From: Gnetum montanum
Taxonomy: Eukaryota; Streptophyta; Gnetopsida; Gnetales; Gnetaceae
Direction of reading: 5' to 3'
Length of the DNA: 64,000 nucleotides
Assembly: GCA_015680685.1 (NCBI GenBank)
Contig: MNCI01024020.1
Span: 44,149 to 108,148 of the forward strand
Positions 12,540 to 22,139 of the stretch are shown here, piece after piece; within the stretch, counting starts at the first letter, position 1, and each line of letters begins with the position of its first letter. The notes under the pieces were generated by a model, which was not told where the DNA came from, did no database searches, and was given only the letters and a program-made list of their open reading frames with translations. Position numbers and translations under genes: made by a program.

Positions 12540-13000
12540 CATTATCTACATGCTTTGATTAATGTTCTTTTGATAGACCAAAGTGTCTGTGCACAGCTGC
12601 ACTTTTTATCACTATATGTGATGCATGGAACTCTCTTCTTCTCGATCTTTCCAAATGCATTTTCATTGAAAATCTTTAGGAAAAGATCTCTAATGCTTAT
12701 TTGTGCATTGATAGTGATCAACCAAGACCTTTCCATAATGATTAGGAAGTCCCCCTTGCAACTGTCAACTTTGATCACCAAGAAATCAATAGGATATGAA
12801 CATCCATAGATAGTGGTCATAATGTCCTTCACTAATTTCAAGGAAATAGTGATGGACTAATCTATCAATTTTAAATAGATATTTCTCTTCTTAAGAGGCA
12901 GAAAGTTCTAGGAATTGTACATTTCATGGGAAATCAGATTAACACCAAAACCTAAATCATGAAGAGCCTTGCTTGGCTCATTTCTTACAATTTTCAAGTA
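12540..13000 (-). pseudogene. El1 aspartic protease domain of pol
   Basis: The minus strand shows ALHDLGFGVNLISHEM where Athila/Tat proteases have LLDLGASINLMP, so the active Asp is present but the Ala-Ser after it is changed. Downstream, LKLVKDIMTTIYGCSYPIDF and ILGRPF-like IIMERSWLITINAQISI follow in a 99-codon open piece (12542-12841). El4 carries the homologous segment at 45124-45366. The protease would mature the Gag-Pol polyprotein. Confidence 0.8.
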
Positions 13001-13239
13001 GATGAGAGGACTTTCAGGATCAGCTCTTTTCCTAGGAAGGTTGCTAACTTTGATTCAATCAAATACAACATCGGTTAACATGAATATTTAGATCTTGGGA
13101 GGTGTTTGGTTTAAAGGTCTCTCAAAAGAAATGGATGCAGAGGATGAAGGAGACACAAGGTGACCAGCTACATAAGTCAATGAAAGCTTTGTAGGACTAC
13201 TGGTTCAAAATAACGATCTTTTATGTGATCTAGGTTTTG

Positions 13240-13560
13240 ACCCACTTAGCTAAGGAGTTGAGTGTAAGTTAATAGCCCTGGTAGTGTTACATTGATATGG
13301 TTGTGCAAGAATTTCACCCTGCATGGATGGAGTATGTAGTAATTTGGTTGAAAGTGGAGGGACATGTGCTGAAGGCTAAGGAGGGTGATAAGGATATGGG
13401 GATTTCCCTCTAGGAGATGGAGAATGAGTTCTATAGTACTCTGGAGGATAGTAGTGAAAGTAAGTGTAAATGGAAGAGTCACATAGAGACATGGGTTACT
13501 GAACATAGTACTCATATTTATCTGGCTACCTATAAGAATATTTCTGCCTTGGTGGTGGCA
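13240..13560 (-). pseudogene. El1 proline/tyrosine-rich linker after gag
   Basis: In one minus-strand frame the sequence reads as a low-complexity linker with HYYPPEYYRTHSPSPRGKSP and PYPYHPP. It starts just after a GTCATGGGGGA motif (13560-13573). El2 has a Pro/Ser/His-rich segment at the same relative place (19590-19950). It probably joined the Gag knuckle to the protease. Composition is the only evidence for a role. Confidence 0.55.
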
Positions 13561-13699
13561 TCCCCCATGACTGTCTGGGTGAAGCCACTAATGGTACTAC
13601 TCATATGATTTTGGTGGGGCTCAACTTGGATAATAAACTTGTTGCCACTAGTGGAACTACCTTGGGTTGCCTTGAGGATAAGACAACCTTCTAGGTTCT

Positions 13700-14993
13700 T
13701 GTCTTCATGCCAGTTTAGGATTCATAGCATACACCCTAGATTCTTGTAAGTGTGACACAACTAGAAAACATTCCTTAAGATGTTCATTTTGGCAGATGTC
13801 ACACCCACCATCATCATCTAATTCTAACTGCAAAACCTCTTCTATTGTAATAGATTTTTCCTTACCCCTTTGGTAGGTATGTTTAACTTCTTTTCTTTTC
13901 CTACGGTCAAAATCACTACCTTGTTTTAAGGATTTTTCTGTAATTTTTAGAGTAATTTGAAATTTTTTATCCAAAATTTCTCATATTTTATCAACCTTAG
14001 AAAAAATTTTAAACACAAATTTTTGAATTGGCAAGGTTTTTTGTTAGTACCTCTCCCTCAATGTCATAGAATTGAACCTTCCTTTTCTGATAGAAGAATC
14101 TCAATTATGCTCCTCATCATGTTCTTATTTTCTTAACTCATCTTCTTCTTTTTCAACCTACTGAAAAAGGACTATCTCCACAATGTTTAGCATGCTTCAA
14201 GTTGCTAGCAAAGGATTATCATCAACATAATTTTGATGATTCCTATGATGTCCTTTTCTACTCCTTCATTCATGGCAAGACCTACAATAACTATCCCACC
14301 ATTTATCTCCATCATGATTTCATCCCTTGTGATTTTGATCAGATTTGGAGGAGGAGGAAGAAGATGTAGATGAAGAGGATAAAGAGAAAGATGGACTGCC
14401 ATAACCATGGTATCTACCACCTTCTCTTCACTTTTCATGGCCATGATCATCAGGTTTATCGTCATCCCAATGCTTGCCTTGAGCCCTTGCCTTGATCCCA
14501 CTTTTACCTAAACCCAGATTACTGATAGTGGATTGTACATTCAAGTTCAAGCCCCCTTCATTAGAGTCAAGAAGTGTAGAATCTTCATGTTGAGAACCCC
14601 CAGAGAAAGGTTCCTCATTGCTGTTTCTATTTAGCAAGAATAAGGAGTTATTGAACCATTTACCATTCGTAGCTTCATGATGCTTCTCCTAGTGTTGATC
14701 TTCTTTACATTGTGTATTTGTGGGACGATAGTCCTGATAGTCATGGTCTTGCACAATGTATTCATCATGAAGATCCTGGATGTCCAACCTCTTAAGTGTT
14801 TAGAGCAGCATTACAAGAATAGATCGATTTGAAGTAACACAACATTGCCCTTTATATCTCTCCATCGCAGCTGTTCATCCTGATGTAGGTTGAAGGTGAA
14901 ATTAGGTACAAACTCATCTAGATGAGTGTACATCACTTTGAATTCTTAGAGTACTGGCAGTTTTGATTCATCATACCTATGAGAAGAAGACAT
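13700..14993 (-). pseudogene. El1 gag
   Basis: The start is the ATG at 14991-14993 (MSSSH...), the same beginning as El3 gag at 39056. An acidic, His/Asp-rich stretch (around 14430-14640, LNLNVQSTISNLGLGKSG) is shared with El3. At the end (13790-13830) a short knuckle-like motif CDICQNEHLKEC, then VVSHLQESRVYAMNPKL, matches El3, El4 and El2. The region between, which holds the capsid-like core in El2, is missing or unreadable: at 14180-14210 the sequence jumps from the gag middle to the C-terminal part, so an internal deletion is likely. It would form the virus-like particle. Confidence 0.75.
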
Positions 14994-15133
14994 TTTGAAT
15001 TAAAAAAAATTAGTGTGCTTAAATAATAATAATAATTATTATTATTTTTGAATGATTGTGATCTTAGGGTTCATTCCAATGATCTTAAATAATATTCACT
15101 AAGTCCTAGATAGTGCACGTGTCAAACTACAAG

Positions 15134-15151
15134 TCCCTAGCAATGGTGTCA
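15134..15151 (-). other. El1 primer binding site (tRNA-Asp type)
   Basis: In element direction TTGACACCATTGCTAGGG follows the 5' LTR end. The intact form in El5 is TGGCGCCATTGCCAGGGA, which complements the 3' end of plant tRNA-Asp. Differences are all C-to-T or G-to-A. Confidence 0.8.
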
Positions 15152-15152
15152 A

Positions 15153-16023
15153 TGATGATCGACGAGTGGACCCTATGTCCAATCATACGAATCACTAAGT
15201 GCTCATGTGCAATCCAGTTGAATTCTATGGACTTATAGCCTTCTAAGTACATTGGTCTCTAGGAAGTAAAACTAACTGTTACAATCATTATCTTCTAAAT
15301 TACACTTGTGAAATGCAGAGGTATGGTTAAGTGTAACTGAGGCATATGGTTTTTATCATTTTTATGTTTTATACTTTAGGTCACCTAAGGGTAAAGAATA
15401 ATATATAAAATAAAATAATTAAATTACCAATTGAATCTAACTAGCTACATCTAGCTAATTCTAACATAAGCAACCTTTTCATTTGTTGTACACATCCTGA
15501 ACACATTTAATGCTACTAGATTACCAAACATTAAGCGTTACTGGGATTACCAAGTGCTAAGCGTATGCTTGAAGTGGTTGTACTTATGTGCTTAATTAAT
15601 TATTATTTAATCTAGCTTAATTTAGCTTAATTACTTAAATCATTAAAGGAAATTATATAAAACATTAAATGCATAAATAAATAATTAATTTTTTTCAAAG
15701 TGCTACAAGGTTTATCAGAAAGCTTGCCTTTATTTCTACACATACTACTATGCTTAGGTGTAATAGTGCTCGAATAAAGATCCATACACTCTTTGACTTC
15801 TATTTTGGGCATGTGGACAAATATTCTAACCTTCAAGCAAGAAAACTGCAAGAGCTCCGCTACAACTATGACCAAAGATGTCATAAACATGGCAAGTGAG
15901 TGCATATTTATAGGCAAAAATTGACACTATGTCAACAAGGCCATGTCAATGCATTGGATCCCACATCAATGTGGCTACATTGATGGGGCCATGTTGACAA
16001 AACCTAGAAAACATGACTCATCA
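15153..16023 (-). repeat. El1 5' LTR
   Basis: This 871-bp partner of 3448-4282 begins TGATGAGTCATG at 16023 in element direction and ends ...TCGATCATCA at 15153. The TATA box is at 15903-15914. A box array with TTGACAT/CATCAATG units lies at about 15925-16003. It is related along its length to the LTRs of El3 and El5. Confidence 0.9.
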
Positions 16024-16028
16024 CAAAG
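16024..16028. repeat. Target site duplication of El1 (CAAAG), right copy
   Basis: It is identical to 3443-3447 and lies directly after the LTR terminus ACTCATCA. Confidence 0.9.
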
Positions 16029-17057
16029 CAAATAAAACAAACTAAAGAGTTTGAATATCTTCAACATCCTCCATTAAACAAAGCATGGGCTTTATTATAA
16101 AGACTGTAAATTTAATTCTTTTCTAAAATTTTTGAAAATTTTAACACTTAATATTTAGTAACACCATAGGCAAGTTGCTTATTCATATTGAAATGAACCA
16201 AAGAGATAAATCCTTCAACAAAGGCATGACAGATATAATGCAGAACAATTGTGATATGGCTTGTTCTCTCATGGAACATTAGATTTTTAATTAACATGAT
16301 TACAAATTAGTTATCATAGAATATTATGATTAATAATGAAACTTAGTTCTTATGTTCTCTAAATATTTTTTGAGCCTTGAATTTAGATTTCATGGAAGAA
16401 AAACAAACTATATTTGACCATCATGAGATTGTATTCCTATGGTGTTTAATAAGAAAAAAAGGGGTAGAATACTATGAAGATACATCATCATCATAGTTTG
16501 CATCCATATAGTCTTCCAAAGCAACTTTTTAAAGGATAATTAAAATTCAATCCAGAATTAGTTGTATCTTTTAAGTATCTTAGTATATTGACAACTAAAG
16601 TCATTTGCATATTGGTTGATTTTTGATTGAATCTTGATAATAAGTTCAATGAATATATAATATTTGGTCAAGTATTCATCAAATAAATTAGTATTCTAAT
16701 AAACTTTCAATACACCATGGGATAATAAATGGATTGAGAATCATCTACCCATGGTATATTTCCTAAGTCTAATGGTGTATAGCTTAATTTACAATCCATC
16801 ATACAAAATTATTTCAATAGATTCAAAACATATGTGGATCAATGACTTATAAATTTTAAAATTGAAAAAATAGATAAGTAGACCTAGGTATGACATCTCA
16901 AATTTTATTTTCAACTAACTTTTAACTTGATTAATCAGCTGATTATTCTTCCTAGTTATTATAATAACATCAGCATATAGTACCATTATTACTATCCTCC
17001 ATGAGTTTTTTATTTCTATAACATAAATTCTAGCATCTACATTTAATTATTTGAATA
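16029..17057 (-). pseudogene. Copia-1 RT C-terminus and RNase H
   Basis: This is the left part of the copia-1 pol, cut off by El2. Starting at the El2 junction the minus strand reads VLYADVIIITRKN and KIKFEMSYLGL. This is the copia catalytic block YVDD...TG and FEMKDLG with YVDD changed to YADV, so the second catalytic Asp is lost. Further left come RNase H traces ending in MFHERTSHITIVLHYICHA, HFNMNKQLAYGVTK and a C-terminal NGGC. These match the family ends VFHGRSKHIEIRFHYIRD and NEQLADIFTK. It continues across El2 at 25759. Confidence 0.8.
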
Positions 17058-17062
17058 TGAAT
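17058..17062. repeat. Target site duplication of El2 (TGAAT), left copy
   Basis: TGAAT precedes the 5' LTR and recurs after the 3' LTR at 25754-25758. With this phase the 5' LTR starts TAATGAGTCATG against TGATGAGTCATG in the 3' LTR, a single G-to-A change in the terminal TG. Confidence 0.85.
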
Positions 17063-17084
17063 TAATGAGTCATGAATTGTTGGC

Positions 17085-17176
17085 TACGATATCGCACCCA
17101 TGATATTGTGTACACGATATCACGTACACGATATCGCATCCTAGACGCGATATCACATACGCGATATCGCAGCCTG
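17085..17176 (+). promoter_or_regulatory. El2 U3 array of GATATC palindromes
   Basis: Six boxes built on GATATC (CGATATCGC, TGATATTGT, CGATATCAC, CGATATCGC, CGATATCAC, CGATATCGC) occur in about 90 bases. Several are followed by a CA(C/T/G)CC tail. The array ends about 10 bases before the TATA box, so it probably holds the upstream transcription signals. The 3' LTR copy (24930-24990) is shorter and more decayed. Confidence 0.75.
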
Positions 17177-17185
17177 TCTTGTCAT

Positions 17186-17196
17186 CTATAAATAAG
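17186..17196 (+). promoter_or_regulatory. El2 LTR TATA box
   Basis: CTATAAATAAG; the 3' LTR has the same at 25001-25011. Equivalent boxes occur in El5 (31124), El3 (38148) and El1. Confidence 0.75.
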
Positions 17197-17938
17197 AGGT
17201 AGACAGATCTGGTAGGAGTTTAGAGAGTTTTTATAACTTTCTAAGTCTTGAAGTTTTAAGTTTTTAGTAGTTTCCTCTCAACCCTTTTCTCCTAGTGCAT
17301 GCCCGTAGTGTCATGATTGTAATTGTATAGCATCCTTATTTGAGTGTGACATACTTGGACACGCACATGACCAGCAATAAAGATAAAGATTACTTCATCA
17401 TTGTAGCATCCACTTAGTTTAATTATTTATTTATTTAATTTTCATTATTATTTACTGCTTTCTTAATTAATATCTCTCTACACTTATCTCCTAGTAATGC
17501 AAAATGAGTACAACATAATCACAAGCATTTAAGTGTGACTACTTGGTAACCCAGTAGCGTACCTATGCCATGCATTTGGTAATCCCAACGGTAGTAATGC
17601 ACAAGTTCCAAGATGTGTACAGATGATTAAGGAATGGATGCTCATCACACTTAGGCTAGTTTAGATTCTCTCTCATCCATTCTCTCTCCTAGTTTAGTTG
17701 ATATTATTTACTATCATCCCTAGGTGTAGAATTAGTGTAGGAACACATCATACACCTCACTCTAGACTAAACCATACGTGAAAAAGCTAATACTAGTCTA
17801 GGTGGGAAGATAGCAAACTGTGATCTATGAGTAACCGTCTAGATACCACAACTAGTCTATCTGCAGAGTTCGACCGGATCATGCATGAAACACTCGTATT
17901 TGTATGGTTGAGTGTAGGGGTACCTCGCCAGTCATCAT

Positions 17939-17956
17939 TGGCACCGTATCTAGATT
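17939..17956 (+). other. El2 primer binding site, decayed
   Basis: TGGCACCGT starts two bases after the LTR end and matches the first part of the tRNA-Asp site TGGCGCCGTTGCCGGGGA. The rest is poorly conserved. Confidence 0.6.
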
Positions 17957-18239
17957 AGTTATATCATACAAGGTCATTGTAGAGGAATTAATGATATATC
18001 TCTTAGGAAGAAATAACTACAAAAAGTCACAAACAAATTCACACCCAATTGCACAACCATGCCTCTCCTACAAGACTACGATAATTCCATATCTAGTAAG
18101 GCAATTCATTGGAGAACCAACGGATTATATGACAATGAAGATTGGAGTATGCAATCTAAGGTGGGGGTTTCTTATAAAAATAAACAAAGGCAGCATTGTC
18201 CCAATGCATGAAAGCATAATTTACTCAATGATAATGAAC

Positions 18240-19235
18240 CCCTACTGGCCACTACAAGCCTCACGCAAATACAAGAGGTTATTCGAATCTCCCATAGGCA
18301 TTGTAAAGAGAGTTGCCTACCCAAGCTCGATTTAAAAAAAATTTCCAATTTTTCAGGAGGCTATGACTTAGATCTGCAACAACATTTACAAGCCTTCTAC
18401 AATGCTTGTATATGGAACAACATTGATAATGGTTGGCAAAAATCAAGCTCTTTCCTATGACACTCGTTGGCCAAGCAAAAGTATGGTATAGATCGTTAAA
18501 ACCAAATTCAATACGACATTGGCCAACAATGGTTGAACTCTTTAATGAAAGATATCAAACCTACGCAAGATTGTCGACCTTGAGGAAACAAATCCAAGAG
18601 TGGAAACAAGCCCAACATGAACCCTTGGACATGGCCTTAGAAAGATATTATGAACTGTTAAACAACTGTCCAGGCCATGAGTTCTCCGAGGAAAGGCTAA
18701 TGTACCATATCATTGATGGGCTTCGTGATGAAACAAGAGATACCTTAGGGATGTATGCCCAAGGTCAACTATATGAACTACGAACCCATCAATTCCAAGA
18801 GCTTATTAAGTGGGTAGCAAAAGAAGAAGTAAAAATGGCTAGATGGGAGAGTGTTGAAAAACATCAACGAGACCAAAATATCAACCTAATAGAGGTCCCT
18901 AATCACAAAAAGGAGAAATCAACCTATCTCAAGGAGGAAGAACCATCTTTGCCAGTACAACAATCATTAACAGAGGTCAAGGCAAAGATCAATAAGATGT
19001 TGGAATGGACGCATAAAAAGTGTGGAGAATATATCAATATTATTGGAGATGGAGTTTTGACAACCCGAGAAGAAAGGAAAAAGTATCATTAGACAATTGG
19101 AAAGAACGGATGAGGAAGATAAGAGCTCAACTACCAATCATACGTATGAATGCAACACTTGCCTGTACAATCACCCTAAGGGCCAATTTCCAATCTTGTT
19201 ACATTTATATGAGCATTTGGGAAGCATGTTACATC
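18240..19235 (+). pseudogene. El2 gag, best preserved gag core in the window
   Basis: Frame 2 (about 18240-18432) carries SGGYDLDLQQHLQAFYNAC. Frame 1 continues at 18433-19092 with IKLFPMTLVGQAKVWYRSL, LRKQIQEWKQ, LERYYELLNNCPGHEF and IIDGLRDETRDTLGMYAQGQ. This is the retrotransposon gag core (PF03732 type) in its Athila form. The frame change sits at an A-run near 18437-18441 and looks like loss of one A. A knuckle-like CNTCLYNHPKG follows near 19150. Relative to El1, El3 and El5, the usual N-terminal part (VVY..L.E.AP.FTFILH) is not seen after the LTR. Confidence 0.85.
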
Positions 19236-20060
19236 TAGAGTTTGTATAGAGATTCTGTGTTCAAGTGCAGTGGCAACAATCCTAGTCATGGGGGAGGCCA
19301 CCCCTAAACTGGAGACACCCTTCATATCATCTGAATCCAAACACTTATCTAGTTCAACATCTTGTTTCCCCAACTGGGTCAACATACTCTATCTCGCCAC
19401 ATTATTATTCTCCTCGATACTATCATCGCATGTCCCCAACACAACCACTGCCTTGTGCACCTTACACTTCTCCTAAATTTCAACATTCTCATCCTTTCCC
19501 ACCTGCTACATTGCCAGCAATTGTTCTTGAAGTGTTTGCACCATAGCAACAACCTACGAATGTTACTTGTGCCACTATTACCAACAGTAGTGTGAGACCG
19601 CCTCAACATCAAAGGCATCCCTTCTTTAGACATGACCGTAGGAATGGACAACATAGTTCCAAGGCCACTACATTCTCCAACTCAGCACAAGTACAACACT
19701 ATGGTGCATCCTTCTCCTCGAATCCAACGCCTCATGTCACTTCATCAAGGCCACCAATTAACACTCCAACAACCATACGGCCCAATCAATATAGCCATGG
19801 AGGGCAACATTCTGATCCTTGCATACCATCTTATGATCTCAAGTATCATAGTGGGTCAACTCTTTACCCGGGAACCACATCTTACAAATTGCCCCACTAT
19901 GCTTACTATAATCAGGTGTGTGAACCCCAATGGGGTAAGGATGACTAAGTTTCAATATTTCCAACATGCAAGGATCCTCACCTTTCATTTATTAATCCTT
20001 GCCATGCTCAATCGTTTAGTTATGGGGGATATCCCCCATTCTAAACACAAGCAGGAGTAA
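19236..20060 (+). pseudogene. El2 Pro/Ser/His-rich gag extension
   Basis: A 118-codon open stretch (19592-19948) is rich in His, Ser, Pro, Asn and Tyr (SSRPPINTPTTIRPNQYSHG, KLPHYAYYNQ). It has no catalytic motif. It occupies the place of the El1 linker between gag and protease. Just before it, GTGGC...TAGTCATGGGGGAG...GCCAC (19270-19301) can form a short hairpin that El1 also has at 13550-13590. At 20022-20039 lies a perfect 18-bp palindrome. Where the protein ended is unclear. Confidence 0.55.
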
Positions 20061-22130
20061 TAAATATTTTTCATTTTCTTTAATTTTACAATTTTTTGTT
20101 TTCCATTTTTTCAGTTTTCAACTTCTTGTTTTATCCCATTATCTTTTTGTCTTTTTATCTTTTTATAAGTAATCTCATCTAAAAATAAAACACTCATTTG
20201 GCTCATTGGTTAGGTGTGTTCTATGTTATCGAGTCTCAAGTGATCAATTATTTGGACAGTGAGCCCATTACACCCACTCATCCATTCTACAAATAAGAGG
20301 TTCTGTTTGAGGGTACAGTGATGTTCTTGACATTTTGAAAACTTAAAATTAATTTTGTGTTCATTGTACCTAGAATGAAGAAGGATGGATCAAGAGGGAA
20401 TGATTAGGGTGTGACATCAAGGGAACTTGCAAATTCTCTTTGGTAATGACTATGAGAGTTATCACGCAATGTGGTTGTACTAAGATCCTTGTAGATCTAA
20501 TGCAAAATGGAAGTAAGAGTAATCAAAAGGCACTTAAAAATCCAATGTTGTTCTAGGGGGTCCCACTGGAAAGACATGCACCCATGCCCAAAGGTTGATG
20601 GCTTCTTTGGATTCAGCAATTGCCAAAAAAAAAGATAAAAGAGAAGTGCCACAAAGCAAAAATCACTCCCCCCTCAAAAAAAATGCCAAGTGATTGTACG
20701 CCTTGTTGTTATGATACTCTCATAGTTTTTCATCATGGGATGAAACAATGCGGTGTCACTAATAAGAGGAATGGACTTGGTCTTGATCTTGGAACGATGG
20801 GTTAATGACATGTTAATCATGCTTTACACGCAGGATTCATTGTGCCTTGGGTCAGTTACCTCATGTCCCAATCTCTACAATCCCTTCTATAGCCCATCTC
20901 ATCTTGTTGTTCATGTAATTATAGCTTTTGTCTTGTGTAGCGTAGAATTTCTACCTCATTCCGATGATACTTACATGTGTGTATTTTGTGGAACCAGTGT
21001 GGATTACATTTAACCCTTCTAGTGCCCATGGACACTTCTAAGTGTGGTTACCCAAGGGTATTATAGGTTGGAACCTGCTTTACGGAGGACCCACTTGCAT
21101 AATTTTTTGTAATTTGCACTCATAACACATCTTCCACACACCATCTATTACCCTTAGCATATTTTCAATGATATTCTTTCCCTTATTACTATTCCTCCGA
21201 TTCGAACATTCCTATGAACCATCACATAGCCTTTTTCTCTCCCTTATTGATCAATTCCACATAATCATACTTATTCATGCCTTCAAACCTAGTTGAATTG
21301 CCCTGGAACCTATTAACACTTGTCCACATGTCCTTAGTTTACATCATTAACTTCAGAAAAATCTTAAAAATTTGACATCTTCCATAGTGCCTTAACATCG
21401 ATAGGTTGCGATATCACGTCTCACAAACCTATATATACATGACCCCTTGCACTACTTAACATCGTTTTTAACTATTCACATGGGGGAAGTTTTTTAAATT
21501 TCTCTCTACGGCTTGCAATTGCATGTTCTTTGCTTTCATATCTAGAACTTGCTCGTTGGTCCTCTGATTTTCATCGCATTTGAACCTACTTGACCCTGGA
21601 GTATTCAGCTTAGTCATGGGGGAGGGGCACACGCTGAATAGAGCATAACTTTTTTGAAATTTGGCATCACTTGAAGGACATTATCAAGGGTAATTAGCTA
21701 TAAAATTAAGGATAAATGTGTCGAAAACAATTTCATCCTCTTACTTATACCAGGAAACTAGATTTGGGAAACCACCTAAGCAAAGAAGACTCACTATTAT
21801 AATATTTTAGGGACATTTTAATTAACATCAAACGAAGATAAAAAAAATTCCATTAAGGCAAGCAATAAGGTATAACCTAACTTTGGAAACAACCTTACTA
21901 ACGATTGGCCCCGTGTGATTGTAGATGGTCCTAAAATGTGGACAACAGGAAGGTCCTGCTCAAGGTGAGATCAAATGACCCAGGAGAGGTGAAGGACAAG
22001 TTCCTACCAAATAGCATGTAGAGCAGGAGGAATAATCATTTAGTATCCACCAAGAGGACCCTGCTACTGTACAATCAAGGTAGGTGGAAGGAGGAGCTGC
22101 AGTAGTGTCTGAATAGGGACAACATCTCAC
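20061..22130 (+). other. El2 internal spacer without pol
   Basis: About 2 kb in which no protease, RT, RNase H or integrase signature was found on either strand. Open stretches at 20620-20805 (Lys-rich start) and 20753-21013 are short and show no family. An inverted repeat ATTCAGC/GCTGAAT (21603-21639) encloses TTAGTCATGGGGGAGGGG. It may be a remodelled version of the post-integrase spacer of El1. Confidence 0.5.
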
Positions 22131-22139
22131 ATTGCCCCA

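Larger units (their letters stand above)
3448..16023 (-). mobile_element. El1, complete decayed Athila-like Ty3/gypsy retrotransposon
   Basis: This 12.6-kb element has LTRs at 3448-4282 and 15153-16023, TG...CA-type termini, a tRNA-Asp-like primer site and a polypurine tract. It has a 5-bp target duplication (CAAAG). Read on the minus strand its order is gag, proline-rich linker, protease, RT, RNase H, integrase, a 2-kb spacer and a third ORF. That order, the RT signature around FGLCNAPTTFQ, and the extra ORF after pol point to the Athila/Tat branch of Ty3/gypsy. All frames carry stops and frameshifts, so it cannot encode its own mobility. It sits in copia-1 and is the only element in the window with recognisable gypsy pol plus ORF3. 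Confidence 0.9.
17063..17937 (+). repeat. El2 5' LTR
   Basis: 875 bp; ends in GTCATCA. It is the partner of 24911-25753 with many substitutions. U3 is short: the GATATC box array (17085-17176) lies directly before the TATA box at 17186. Downstream are blocks shared with other LTRs of the group (CTTGGTAACCCAGTAGCGT, 17541 on). Confidence 0.9.

Noticed and set aside
17085-17176. CRISPR-like or satellite array
   Set aside because: The units are only 14-18 bp, imperfect and placed right before a TATA box in an LTR; there are no spacers of constant length and no reason for CRISPR in a plant nuclear region.
17904-18335. 143-codon open frame after the El2 5' LTR
   Set aside because: It starts inside the LTR, crosses the primer site and is out of frame with the gag core; the gag-like reading of 18240-18432 is in another frame.
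19270-19654. Overlapping open frames on both strands at 19176-19654 and 19632-20060
   Set aside because: They are shadows of the low-complexity Pro/Ser/His-rich segment; only the 19592-19948 frame fits the linker composition.
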